Assembly (NCBI RefSeq): GCF_964204645.1 | Contig: NC_134029.1 | Coordinates: 4,411,001-4,475,000, forward strand | DNA: 64,000 bases | Direction: 5' to 3' | Source of the DNA: Tubulanus polymorphus | Lineage: Eukaryota > Nemertea > Palaeonemertea > Tubulaniformes > Tubulanidae | Shown: positions 38,901 through 51,700 of the stretch, piece after piece | Layout: every line of letters begins with the position of its first letter | How positions within the stretch are numbered: the stretch's first letter is position 1 | Translations under genes and position numbers: made by a program | Notes under the pieces: generated by a model | Told to the model about the DNA's origin: nothing | What the model saw: the letters and a program-made list of their open reading frames with translations, nothing else | Databases searched by the model: none

Positions 38901-40256
38901 CGACGTCTTCATCAAGGAGACATCCGGTGCTAATAAGACATGCATATTTGTGAAGTGTTCATTACGTGAGAGCTATATGTAATTAGTTCCCTCTATAACT
39001 ATTCAAGCAATGATCTTAACAACTTTCCGTATATCTTCGAGTTCAACTAAGTTTTATTCGACGTCTGGTTGAGTTTAAGGTTAATCAATCGGAAGGAACT
39101 ACTTGACACGGGTATAACTTCCGCTTGGCGGTTAAATGTTCACAGCTTTGATAAGATCAATACGCGCCTGCGGGCAGACAGTAATAACGCGCTACTTCCG
39201 GTGGTATAATCTTGATTCATATAGACATCACGATTCGAGCGATTCGTGCAAGAAATCTTATTAGAAGAGAAGCATGTTCCTGAATATTATAGTGAACGGT
39301 TAATGATTTCAGTCTGAGTTGAACTGCACCTGAGACGAATCCACTCAAGTATTGCAGGCTAAGCAATTTTACGTGCAAGAACGTGTAATATTACGTGTAA
39401 TATGATACTGGTCTAGCTGCGAAATTATTAGATTGACATTACAATGGTTGACTGATGAACGGTACAAATAAAAGGAGGTTTTAACGTTCTATAATACCGG
39501 AAAAATCAATCTAAATGGCTTAGCGAAGTCAAATCAGTATTCCGATCGCAGACGAAATTCATGCCATGATAAGATATATACGTTACACATTTTACGAATT
39601 TAAACACCATTCGAAAAATTGCCTGAAATGCGCTCCGTGTATTAAAGAACAGTTAAGGGTATCATAGGAAATTCGATGGCTCATGAGCCGTTTTTATACT
39701 CAGTTAATTACCTCATCCGACTGTTATTTGAATATGGAAATGTTTTTGGTCTGTAAAACTACTTGGCGTAGAACAGTCCCAAGACACTTTATCTACGTTA
39801 TGGGAGTCATTTCATTAGTGTTTTTTCTTTTTAATATTTTTCAGATGTGTTTGTAAAATAGTGTCTCGTGAGAAATCAATCAGCGCCGTGGAGATGGGGA
39901 AAACGGAGTTCGAGGCTTATCCGTTCGCTAGCTGTCATCAGGTGCGACGCAGCTGCCGAAAATACTGCAAAGACCTACTGAAACCGGATTTCGAAGACGA
40001 ACCTCTGAGACGCATCGTAGACGGTCACCCACTCGGCTACGGCAAATGTTTAGAGTACGCGAAGCCGACCGGTAAAAACGTCATCAAATTACACGCCATA
40101 ACGGAAGTGCAACACTGTTCAAAAATCGACCAAGTTGACTGGCACGACAGTCTGTGCTGCGGCCCGACACTGGCTTCGTATGAGCAAGACGTTGAACCGA
40201 CAGAAACCTGGGCCTGGATGCCTAAATGCAACGGACTCGAATACGTATACCTTTAA
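20931..40256 (+). CDS. Small secreted Cys-rich protein, follicle cell protein 3C-1-like (tentative)
   Basis: Two exons, 20931-21016 and 39845-40256, join in phase to 165 aa. Exon 1 encodes a signal peptide (MDIEYFGVFALMLTLYNYAVDA) and ends at a good donor (gtaagt). Exon 2 follows tttttcag and begins Ser-Cys-Val-Cys. The mature part has CVC, then CHQVRRSCRKYC, GKCLEYA, a lone Cys, LCC and a final MPKC. This order (CxC, Cx6Cx3C, C, C, CC) recalls the arthropod follicle cell protein 3C-1 family as I remember it, an extracellular protein of unknown function. The resemblance is in cysteine spacing, not sequence. The intron is 18,828 bp, so a missed middle exon is possible. Exon 2 is the firm part; its pairing with exon 1 rests on phase, strand and the matching need for a signal peptide. 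Confidence 0.6.
23653..23743. repeat. Paired 12-bp palindromes CGAGTATACTCG
   Basis: The perfect palindrome CGAGTATACTCG occurs at 23653-23664 and 23732-23743. Each is followed by a CTTCC/TTTCC stretch, with GAGTAGG..CTTCC-type repeats between. The arrangement is a small local tandem structure and could be binding-site-like or an element remnant. Confidence 0.5.
30983..31090. mobile_element. Fold-back MITE
   Basis: 108 bp. The left end GATCCAGTTCCACAGTT pairs with the right end AACTGTGGAACTGGGTC. Inner GAGTTAACTC repeats also pair. There is no coding capacity. A target duplication is not obvious. Confidence 0.75.
31147..31519 (+). repeat. Dispersed repeat family R1, copy B
   Basis: Same block order as the copy at 11557-11902: GCCGTAAAAACCGTT start, TATGCGTTATG, GGGGTTCTATGTGAG, two TCATCAATxTTGG boxes, GAGTGGATG, CTGCCAATTGAATT, ATTGATCCTTGACA, and the shared end TCAAGGCGTCAATAAACTT. 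It is separated by only 57 bases from the fold-back element ending at 31090. Confidence 0.75.
31803..31870 (+). repeat. tRNA-like sequence, probable tRNA pseudogene or SINE head
   Basis: 68 nt with perfect 7-bp ends CCGCGGC/GCCGCGG like an acceptor stem and a B-box GGGTTCGAATCCC at the correct distance from the 3' end. The D and anticodon arms do not form convincingly and the T stem has a mismatch, so a functional tRNA is unlikely. Confidence 0.45.
35035..35042. promoter_or_regulatory. CRE palindrome TGACGTCA
   Basis: A perfect palindrome followed by TGATGACGTG, giving two overlapping CRE-like cores. It lies some 70 bases from the R1 repeat copy C, which itself carries TGATGACGTAG motifs. 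Role unknown. Confidence 0.25.
35110..35497 (-). repeat. Dispersed repeat family R1, copy C (inverted)
   Basis: Read on the minus strand it repeats the other two copies: ACCCCGTAAAAGCCGAATG, GATACCTAGTATGCGTTA, GGGGGTTCTGTGTGAG, two CTACGTCATCAA boxes, GAGAGGATGTGCACTACG, AGTTGCCGGTCAATTCAATT, TTGTCGACAATATT, then the diverged end TTCAAGCCTTCAATGAA. It is closest to copy A. Confidence 0.75.
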
Positions 40257-40281
40257 AGTCTGGAAGATGGTTTTTTAAAGA

Positions 40282-40287
40282 AATAAA
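40282..40287 (+). terminator. Poly(A) signal AATAAA of the Cys-rich gene
   Basis: AATAAA 25 bases after the TAA stop of the last exon. It is very close, so either the 3'UTR is short or a later signal is used. Confidence 0.45.
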
Positions 40288-40992
40288 CTGACACCGCGCA
40301 TGTTAAGTAAATAATACTCAGTAAAAGAAACAACCGTGAATAAGAACATGTTCAAGCGATCGATCGAATGAGCGGAACGCTTTCGTGATAGTTTGATTTA
40401 ATGGTTTAAGGTTTCAAAAGTGATTTCAGATTTCTGACGACGAACGCTCGCATACTCTACAACTCTCTTCTTTTCTCAGCTATCTCTCTCCGGGGAAGGT
40501 TGTTTCGATGATCGATCGGCTCTATCCGCGATTAAATCTAAATTAAGTTGTGTAAAATCTTAGTTGTTTAGCAGAAGATACGCACACAAGAACCGTGTCG
40601 ATAGATCGACGTTCCTCGATAAATTGTCATCCTTTCAGAAGAAATTAATGCTTGAACGAGTTGAACAAGAAACTGATTTTTCATCTACGCAAGAATTTTC
40701 AACGTCTGCCGAATGATGAAACTATATCATAAATTCCGAATAAACATGACAGATTGTCGCAGAAGTAATTTAAACTGGCAATAAAAATGCCCGATAGTTG
40801 CTTCCCATTTATTATTCATAAAAACACTAACTCATTCTGATGTACCTTAATTCGTTTCCATTCTCCTAGCCGTGGGAGACAACGATGATTGCACGAATTA
40901 TCACTCGCAGAAATCTAAATTTAGTATGCGAATAGTGAAGCAGTTTACGGAGGTAGTCCTGAATATTCATTTTAGAATTTAGAAATCAGAGA

Positions 40993-41020
40993 AAGAGAGA
41001 GAGAGAGAGCTAGAGAGAAG
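40993..41020. repeat. (GA)n microsatellite
   Basis: A GA dinucleotide run with one CT interruption (GAGAGAGAGCTAGAGAG). Confidence 0.75.
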
Positions 41021-41260
41021 TCGCGGTGATATTAAGTGAAGACAGTCCTGTCGAAAGTGTTTCTGTAACACAAGACATTAATCGATTCGAAATGTCTGCT
41101 AATTCAGCTTAAAAAACATGTTGCCACGTTGTTCACGGATTTACCGTCGCAACTTCTCCTCGGCAAAAGTTGTATGGGCTGATATGGACATTAATTCCGC
41201 ATCATGACGATGTAGGTATAGGAGATCAATATTTCACGTTTCACGAACTCTTTATAACTC

Positions 41261-41279
41261 GGGGGGGGGGGGGGGGGGG
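41261..41279. repeat. Poly-G run of 19
   Basis: Nineteen consecutive G on the plus strand. Its length may be unstable or mis-called. Shorter G or C runs occur near 11022, 50244 and 63150. Confidence 0.8.
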
Positions 41280-44200
41280 TTTAGTTACAGCCAGACGACT
41301 TAAAAACGACTAAAAGCTCGCGATTGTTCGACAGTCTTCTGGCGACGATGTGGAAACAACGTCGGTGTTTCTACCATGAAAGTTTGTGACAGAAAACATA
41401 TTTTTCTTTCTCGTTTCTCGCGGAAAAAAAACCTGCCGGTGTACATTGACATTGATTATGATAGACCTAACTAAAAACTCAATTTCTTTCAGAGATGGAT
41501 AAGCGTTAAAATGGGATACTTTTTTTACATTCTATATAATACACGTATCGTATGACGTATATCAAGACGGTTTAATCAGAATTATTCATGTGTCTGATTG
41601 TTAATCGTAAAATTCTTAAGGTATCCGCACAGAACGAGGAGATACCGCGTGATAACCGATTGCTCCGTGATGCTGGATGGAAGATGCGCAAGATGAACGC
41701 TAACACCTGTTTCGTACGAAAAAATAGACTGCATTCCTGAACAAGATCCTCGGTTACTCTGTATAATTGATTATTTAAATACAGGCATAGTACTAACTTT
41801 AAAAATACCGTGTTTAACAACATTGAACTGGAGTTGACTTCGATGGCAAGTGTTGCAGGCGATATCATATCGAAAAAAGACAGTGCATTATGATATTGTA
41901 TATCGTGTTTATATATATTATTTACATATGAATTCTGTCGTAACTTTAAATATAAATGTTATTGATATATATATATATATATCTATTGCGTCTAAATAAA
42001 ACGTATATATATACATATATATATACTCCCCCACTTGAAAATCCAGTGACGGGTATAGATTCCAATCTAAACAATTAGTTGAATGTCCAGGGTGAAATCT
42101 GCAGCACTGGGATGTGAAGATCAAACATACTATCACGGTGCCTATGCCAATTATTTTATGTGAACAGTATTTTTATAAGTATTTGTATGTTGAAATAATA
42201 TAGAATGTCGTTTTAAACATAATATTAGCGCGGCATCTATCGGCATTACACACGACCTTTCCACTATCCCTGGCCCTATCGTGATCATGGGCGATTCTAG
42301 AGCAGCAAACTTAACTTCCACTCGTAGAAGGGTCACGACTAGCGTCTGCTCGTTGCCCGCTAATGATCAAGTCAGTGACCGTTCTTAATTAATGGTTAGT
42401 TTCAGAGGGAGCGGATATATCAGATCCATTATCATATTAGATAAAGGGGAACAAACCGGGTAGATGATGCAGAACATCCAATGTTTATGTAGACTAAAAA
42501 CTAAGGTTTCCAAGTATCATCTTCAATTCAGTTTTACTCAAGCAATACCACACATTTTACTATTGTTGAACCCTTAAATATTCTATGCATTGAGAGGGTT
42601 TCCTTTGCGATAAGATAACTGATTGCGGGGCATTAGCAATGGGAAAATATGCGGCACATCGATTCCATCAAAATTCTTAAATTTGGGATTGCATGTAACG
42701 TGTAGTAAGTAACCCAACTGACGGCAGCAGAATAAAACGAAACGCTTGCGCATCAACGATTAACATGACTTACATATATACTTGTTTTAGATAGCTATAA
42801 ACCGTTTCAAAGTTGTATCTACTGTTATTATACTTGGAAAAACTGACGTAGGCTAGTTAACAAGCTTCTCGGTAGATGTCGCTGTGTGTTGTTTTACATT
42901 TCCAACATTTACATACTTGTCGTGACGTCATTCCCATCGTGCACACTGGTTGGCTATTCGTGTACCGTTACTCACTGTAAAAAATCTTTAGAACTACAAA
43001 AGTTTCTCGTATATGAAAGAAGTTGGCGGTTTATTAGCCCTCTATCGAATATTGTATATTTATGATACATGTGTAAACAACTGTAACTGCTTCTGCTATC
43101 TTCTATTTATTGTAATAAACGACGCCAATTTTTGTACAAATACGAATGTGTTTATTTCTAGTGGTTTGGTGATTTTCCTGGAATCATGATGGGCTACTCT
43201 AGGCCGATTCATCTTCTCAAGTATGTTTTCAAGGGATTTCAAAGCTACCCAAGACTCAAACGATTCAAGACCAATCCAGGCTTGCTGCCAAAACCAGAGG
43301 ACCGGCCCCCCATGACGACCATAAACCAGTGACAAGTGGTGACATTGAAATTCATTAAAACTCGTCTATTGATGAAACGTCAACAAAATTAAACTCACAC
43401 GTCAACAGTAAAAACGTCTGGCAAAGTTCGTAGACAAAATATCGTCGGTAATTGATGAAAATATCTATCTTAGAGAAATCCCACCAATAATAAATTGAAC
43501 CCTACAAAGATCATAATTCAATGCTTCTCCCCTAAATTCAATGCTTTTTAAGACCTTGAAAATGATTTTTTCCGATTCAAAGTTATACGAAGATTTCAAG
43601 GATCGCGATGAACACTACACGAAGTACAGCACCACTAATGACTACTCCATGGCTGTGCCAGCGAAAGAGCAACATTCAGAAGAAAAGAACAACAAACATA
43701 TAATATATGAAATAAGAAGCTCACATTTATTGGAAATTCAACAGAGAAGACAGAGGTTTATCGATAAGAAATTATATCTTCATAGTTGAAATCAGCAATT
43801 AAATAATAAGCAAAATGAAATTTGTCTTTGAAATACGCAATAATTCAATCTTGGCTAAATACTAAAAGTTCTAATAATAAACGCAGTGGTTAAATAATCT
43901 GACAGTCTAATTTGTTCAAAGCTAATATCGAATCTAAGATTCAAAACACTTCGCAAGAATACATCTTTTTAACAAAATAAAATAAATTCATTCCTTTTCC
44001 TAATTTCTCATAGAATTATCACATTGATTAAGCAAAATCTCACACTAATTATTAAACTAGTTCTCAAGTTCTCGTACTACATATATACGATTACTGTGTA
44101 TAAAACTTGTATGAATTACATTCAATCAGGTAAATATCAGTTCATTTAATGAAATGTGAAGAAATTAAATACACGTTCATGTATTAGGTAAGTAAATAAC

Positions 44201-45796
44201 ATATTTAACGGAGGGGGAAGTTGCATGAAATAGAACGACCTCAAAAAAGAGTTAGTACATTTTGATTTTTTGTAATATATAATGCTACTATATCCTACGC
44301 TACATATCTTGGATTTAATCCGGATATCAGTGCTATTCGGAATGTAGCAGATCTCAATAGAAAGTATCACAATTTTACTAAATATCTCTTATTCGAAAAA
44401 TACATTTTACTTAAGATCAGAAAATTACCGTTTTGTTCTATGAAAAGGCACGAGATTTTTAGGATGATGGGAACGAAAACATAGAATGCTTGTCTTCTGA
44501 AAATGTTAGCACTTACGATACAGAATAACGGGTAATTAAAAACAGGTGCATATATGATTCCTTTATCAGGAAGTGACACAAATTAAATCTTACAGGTGGA
44601 ATTTCAAACATTTGGCCATTATACATAAAGTTGAGTAACAGAGTTGAAAATTAGATCTACGAATTGCTCGTAGATTAGATCAGTTTAGAAATAAGTACAA
44701 TAAAGAAATATATTAAAACAGTGTAAAAAATTACTCACTGAGTAATCAATATGCAGAACATGTTTAATTCAATAAGTACGGACTTCAATAAAATGTCACG
44801 GTTCACTCGTCATCAACCTTTACAATCATCTCTAAACATAAATACCAATAATCTATAAGCATTTTTCAATCCATTTCATAAAAGCACATTTCATTTAACA
44901 GCTACAACTAAATATTAGACCAGTAGCTCCGCAGGAATTTCTAAGATTTGCGTTTTAATTAAAGAAGCAGGGTTTGTAGCAATAAGGCTGAGGCAAAAGT
45001 AAGCACTTATAACAAGCAATTTGAAAGTCAAAAGTGAGCATTCTTTCCTGAACCCAGAGACCAGTTTCAAAGGATAGATCCTGGATTCGGGAAGAGTAGG
45101 TACTTTTTGGACGATCCAGCATCGTAGCAAAACAGAATTAGTTCATCCCAAAGAACTATCTTAAAAGTGAAAACAACAACACTCTCTAGTTTCAGATGAA
45201 TTTTTTTCTGAGCCTTTCTGGCAGTAACAAAGTGTTGTGTGGAAAGAAAATTCAGTCAGCAATTTGCTTGAAGTAAGGGCCTACGAGGTATACTATTTTT
45301 CTCAGTAAGTAAGCGGTTTTAAAAACCTACCGGAATGTCATCAGACTTGCTACAAACCCTCAGAGGTGGGTTTTTATCGAGTAAAGCTTAGAACAATACT
45401 TTAAAGACTTACAAATCAGTGATAGATAAACTGATGTTTTCTCAGTGTAGAACATGATGAGACGATGCGACAATTGACGTAATCGCTAAGTTTATCATTC
45501 TGACGGTTTACATATTAATCTAAATCTCATCTTCAGAGAAATAGTAAACCGAAGATCAGATTTTAAGATGAATCTCAAACGGTCAGGATAATTAACTTAA
45601 GATGATTCAGTCAAACTCGCTTAACTTGGATTCAGTTGAATACAGATTTCGGATCTACAGTCCACCGATGCAATGTACGTTAAACATGAGGTTTTCTTCG
45701 AATTTCTCATAAACCCGTTGGTCCCGCCCGAATGATCGTAAATAAACGCGATCATCAAACGCGGGATCGTTTTATGATAATGAATGCATCATGCGC

Positions 45797-48700
45797 CTAT
45801 TCGATAGACTTTAATATGTACATTGTACCGGGGCTATCGATCGTCACGAATCGTTTAAAGTCCGCACTCGATTTCACTTGTTTACAAAAACTACCGTGAA
45901 TATAAAACGTCTGCAGCAGTTTATGCGAATTCACGTCCCACCATCGCAGGTTGTCCGACACGGAGACCACCGTCTGGTCGTCCGGTGATATCTTCACGTC
46001 GGTCACCCATCCGTTGTGCAATCGCGGGAACTTGTTACACGCGGCGCCGTCTTCCGACCAGATTCGCACGAGACCCTCGTCGTCGCCGGACACGATGAAA
46101 CGACCGGCCGAACTGAACGCGCAGCTGCGCACACAGTCGTGGTGCGACGTCAGGGTGTTTAATAACGAGCCGTCCGCTACCGACCAAACCTGAAATACAA
46201 ATTACAAAACAAACATCATTATTGAGCTGCTCGCTTAACGTTTTGACTATCAGATCTCTTTAACCCGACAGGACTGGAGCCTTTTTCAGATATTCATGAC
46301 ATCGGTCAGATTGATGAACACTGAAATTTTCACATTTTTTAACACCATCACATTTGCCTTTTTTCACATTTTCTTCACAAAAAAATAACAGATCGAAAAT
46401 GAATTTTCTTAATTTTTAACACAGCTTGCGCATCAATTGTGATTTCCATGGTTTTTAGCATTAAAAAGGGATCAAAATAATTATAGACACATTTTAAAAA
46501 CTTTTTACACATTCTAAAATCTTTTTCACTACCGGTAATTTTGAAGCAGACATCAAATTTTTCACGTTTTTCAAATCAATCTAACCCCTGGATTTCTGGG
46601 AGTTGGGTCAATTGTAACGACTGCGCGCGCAACAAACTACAACTTCAATTACCTTTAGCGTTCTGTCAACGGAAGCCGACACCATTTTCGTTCCATCGGG
46701 AGAGACATCGGATGCCAAAACCCAGTCGTTTGAATGACCGGCTGTTTGAGCGAGCTCGTTCCCAGTTGCTACGTCCCAGACCTACAGAAACAGAGACAAC
46801 CAAATGAGAAATATCGTCGGGTTAGGCAGATGTTGGTCAGGTTAGCTAGATTTTCTAGTATTCTAAAAATTCAAGCTTAACGCTTTAGATGATATACAGC
46901 GTACCGAGAAGAGTACTGTTTCTGCTGTAAATGAAGTAGAGTATTGTTTTACCTTCATTGTAGAATCAAATGAGGACGACACGAGTTTCGTATTATTATC
47001 GAAGAAATGACAATGTCTCACATCAGCTTTGTGTCCGCTACATGTTACCATACATTCGCCATTCACATTCCATAACTGTGTTTGAACAAACATTGAACTA
47101 TCAGACATTAATTCAGCATCGAGATCGCGTCAAGACTATGAGCAGTTTAAAGGATCACAATCCGAAGTAATACATCTTCACAGTATTCATTTGATCAATC
47201 GATTTCTAGTACTTTGTATGTTAACTTGATTTTATTGAAATATGAATTCATGTTTATCGATTTATTTGACCGAAGTTTTACATGACTCCTCAACCACTAC
47301 TTCTCGTCATGTCTGGTATTTACTTGAATCAAGTCTCCATCTTAATTCAAGCAAATACTAGAATACAGGCAGAAGTGTTCCCCTCGAAATTTTAAAGCTA
47401 CAATATATACTATTTTTCTTATGATTGTAGATTTTATTTGATCAATTAGTTCAGCATCTTCACCATTAGGCAACGTCAGGTAAATCATAGGTTAAGGTAT
47501 TATTTCACAGTTCAAACTCAAGAACATACTACGACTATGACAGCCATACCTTAATGGTTGAATCGTCCGAACACGAAGCTAAAATCTGATCATCCGTCGA
47601 AAAACACAAATATCTAACGGTATTGCTGTGTCCACTGCAGACGTCTACTTTACCCAACTTCTTATCAACCATATGAGCTACCTTTAGATAAAAGGGTTCA
47701 TTAAAACACATTGTATAGCGTATAAACGTGTTTCATAAAGTGCCTTTTGTTAAGAACTTATGGGCCAGTGTTCGGTAAAGAGACTCTAGAGACATTTGGA
47801 ACTAATCTGGATGGTAATTGACAAATAAATTTGAGAGAACTTTAACAGAAATACACAAAACGATAGCAATACAATTGATTACCTTCACAATTCCACTTTC
47901 CTGACCGTAAGCGATGCGACTACAGTCACTTGTTATCGCGACTGATCTTATACGCGATGATTCTGCAGCTGTATTGAACAACATTTTTCCTTCTTCTCCC
48001 TCCAAAACCTAAAATATTGTGTTAAAATGTGATTCCATCTCAATCAAATTTTGGGCAACGGCAGCAGCAGTGATGATTGTCTCAACTCTTACCTGTATTC
48101 TGTTTTCTGTATCGACTGCTGCGATTATGATTTGATCCTGAGAAAAATTAACGTCGAAATCCTTTTTGAATGAAACGCATTTTTGTCCATTCGTCACCTC
48201 AGCATTCCATATCTGAAAGTGAAGTCGACTCGCAATCACTTAACAGCGGACTAACGAAAGATTCCCTTTTTGATGAATCTACAACTCCCACATTGAAATT
48301 TATCAGAGATGCCCAAAAAGAAAGAAATCATCAAATATTTTTTTTTGGGAGGGAATTCGACTATTTCAAGCCACTGGGCAATTTCTGGCAAAAGACGGTT
48401 CATTTGCATCTCTGATTCACTCTCCTTCTTATAGTACTCGCTGATGTAAGCTGCATCTTAAATGTTACGGTACTTACAGTAACAGTTTCATCGGAGCCTC
48501 CGGATACCAATTGTTTACAGTCAGGACTAAACGCGACGCATTCGACCCAACCACTGTTTCCTTTCAGTTCGATCATCGGTTTCTTCGTTACGAGATTAAA
48601 CAACTGAAATCAAACCCGACAACAGAAACAGCTAAATTCATTTTCAACTCATCCCTGGTGAATTTCAATACGAGATCATTTGGTGAGTTATCAATCTGTA

Positions 48701-51700
48701 TGGCTTGGAACCGACCTCAGATAATCACTATTGAAATTTTTAGTGTGAAGTCTGATCACCTTTTTGAAAGTGTGCCGATAAAATGCATCATTATCCGTAT
48801 CTGTAGTTCATTTTGGATAAAAAAATGTCTAAGGTAAAGTTTGGACGATAAAAATTTGGAAGAATCAGGCGATGAAATGTCTAAGGTGGTTGATCCAGGC
48901 ATTAGATTGCTAAGTTACCAGGTAGTCAGTTCAACTGACCTGTACGGCGAAGTTTGAAAGACCGGCTGCAAGAAGAATACCATCTTCAGCAATAGCCATC
49001 GACAATATCACAGTTTCTGCTTTAACGGTCATTACCGAGCTACAAATACCAGCAGATGGATCACAGATCTAAAAAACAAATACAATACTTATAGTTTATA
49101 TGTAGGGTTTTTAACGAATTGTACAAAGCTTAATATTCATGAAGCACATGCATATATCCGTGTGAGGGACACTTCTTTCCGTATATAACGCTTAAAATTA
49201 CGTACATGAAAGTTAACTAGTGTTTCTTTTTGTACATATTCTATGAAGGGCTGTATCATCGTTTGAAGTAAAAAAAAAATTTTATCTAAATTTCAATTTA
49301 ACTAGTTGTGTCAATTTCAAGAAATAAATTATAATTTGGTTATAAACTTTGGATGAATATCACACTTATACATAATTGTAGCCTTCATACTTTTGTTTTA
49401 AAAAATCTGAGATAATTCAAGGGAACTTAATCATCATTGTTCATTATTTATTATAATAATCATTGTTATTTTGAACAAATTTCAAATAAGTAAACTTACA
49501 TGTATTTCGTTGTCGCAACAGTAAGCTAGTTTGTGCGTGTTAGGAATGAACTTACAATCGGTTAACTGACTTCTATAAGGAGCCGATAAATAGACTTCTT
49601 CGCCGGAGTCCGTCTGCCATAGTTTAACCATACGATCGTAGCCACACGTCGCGAAGTAACGACCGCTCGACGAAAAATCGACGGCGCATATCAACGCGTC
49701 GTGCGCCGCCTCCAGACGCAACAATTCAGCGCCTGTTTCCATGGACAGCATGACGACGTCGCCGTTCTGACAACCGACCAGAACGCGTTTATCGTCGTGC
49801 GATATCGCGCACGTCTTCACCTCGGAATCAAGCGCGATCTCTTTCACGAGTAATCGCGACACGAGGTCCGAGCTCGAGTCGCTCGTCGAAAACGTCGGGT
49901 GCCATTTCGTATATTTCAACCGAGGCGTCGGAGTTTCGCCGTAGCCGTTCGGTTGAATCGGAGGACTAGGAGTCGCCAATAACGTCTCGGGAACTCGGAA
50001 TATTTTCACGGTTTTGTCGTCGGAGCAACTGATTATATGCGAGCTGTCATGGGAAAATCGACAACAGTTGATCGTTTCGTCGTGAGCTTCTAAAGACAGC
50101 AGTTCCTTCCCGGTGGCCCGGTCGAAAACCTGCGATTAAAAATAAAACAGTCAAAAACCAAAGAGATTGTATCAGATGTTAAATATCACACTGTTGTGGC
50201 AGACGCCAAAACCATAATCATAAGAACGGTATCAGGACAATTGCCCCCCCCCCCCCAAATTAAATCTTTTTAATCTTAAAGTACATGTAACACAGATATT
50301 TACTTCAAACTAATTAGACAAAGTTAACTAATTAATTCTAGCTAATTACTCTAGGACTGCTTTAAAGTTTTTGATTGGCTAAAGTAACACTAAAACTAAT
50401 TCCAATAAATTAGCCAACGTTAACTAATGCACTAATAAGTGGACTTATTAAGTTTTCTTAAATTTGGTAAGTGAATTATAATTACACAAGGACTGATTTA
50501 AAGTTTTTGATCTGCACACAACATCAGTAATTCTATATCTTATACATCTATATTCAAAAATATACAAATGAATTTCCAAGTAAAGTATATAGGCGGTGTT
50601 AATCCAAATCAAAAAGGATTTTATTCGGGGGGCAATTGTCCGGGGGGCAATTGTTCTAGAATCCATAAGAACAGCATGCAGGGTTCTTACAGATTCAAAA
50701 ATTCCCTGATATTTCCCCGATTCTCGACCAAAAATCGAATGTGCTGCTCATCGTATGAATGCTAATTTTAGCTTCTACTGTCAAAAAGCTACGTATGATC
50801 AATATTACTTTTCCACCAATGGAAATACGAACCTTGATGTCTTCTTCGCTCGATGATAATACGGCGTGGCTGTTGTACGAGAATTGCACACTTTTAACGG
50901 GACTGTTGTGTAACTTAGTGACTAGAAAAACTGGACTTTGTGCGAAATCGCGATTGCTACAAACAAACAATTTGAGAAATTGTTAAGTTAAATCGAGTGG
51001 AGATTTGTTCATTTTCAAAAAGTTAACTAAGGAGGAAACCAGTGCTTGGTTCAGATCTACAGAGTTCCCTGATTCTCAATTCAATGAAATTACAGTCCCA
51101 ATGCTACTGAGTTCCCTGTTCTCACCTCAGTGTGTCGCCAGTGGGACCCAACACTACTGAGTAGGGCATAGTTTACTCTAATTAATAAAGAATTTTACAT
51201 TAATATTTTGGCACTACCAATAACGAGGTATTGAGAGTATAAGGGATACTTACCACCAATCAAGATATAAATGCTCTGTGCATTTGTTCTGTTTCGCTAG
51301 ATTTAACGCTTGTTTATAAACGGCTGAACCCGACGGGGAGGATAATGCTAGCTGTATGATATCAGGTACTTCAGTCGCATAACGGTACGCGTTACTACTG
51401 ACGAAATGAGCGAATTCTTCTCTAACAATATCATACTGAAATATACAACATGGATCACTAGTAGCGAATTCAATTCGAATCAAATATCAAGAGCTGCCTA
51501 TGAATTTCGAAATCAGGGATGACTATAGAAATATAAGAATCCCACTACTTCATCAAAGGGGATGTATAAGACACATTGTTTCAGAAAGCCTATCATTGTC
51601 AATAATAGGGGCCTATTCAACTATAGAGGGGTCTCAAATATCACCCTTAACTGCCTCGTTAGACATGTGAAACCCTTCACAAACCCTTCATCAGCAACAT

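Larger units (their letters stand above)
21017..39844 (+). other. 18.8 kb intron (or gene-free interval) of the Cys-rich gene
   Basis: No coding exon with family character was found on either strand. Visible contents are paired CGAGTATACTCG palindromes (23653, 23732), an inverted-repeat element (30983-31090), repeat R1 copies B and C (31147-31519, 35110-35497), a tRNA-like sequence (31803-31870), a CRE palindrome (35035-35042) and an A-box-like patch near 35607. The largest open frames (37665-38072, and 29824-30198 minus) lack recognisable features. If the gene model is wrong, this is ordinary intergenic DNA. Confidence 0.5.
40257..45796. other. Intergenic between the Cys-rich gene and Apaf-1 (convergent)
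   Basis: The two genes converge here. It starts with the 3'UTR of the Cys-rich gene and should end with the 3'UTR of Apaf-1 (minus). Contents are a poly(A) signal at 40282, a GA microsatellite near 40993-41020, a 19-base G run at 41261-41279 and a TGACGTCA at 42923-42930. A 240-bp minus-strand open frame at 43096-43335 is odd (see findings). No supported exon. Confidence 0.5.
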
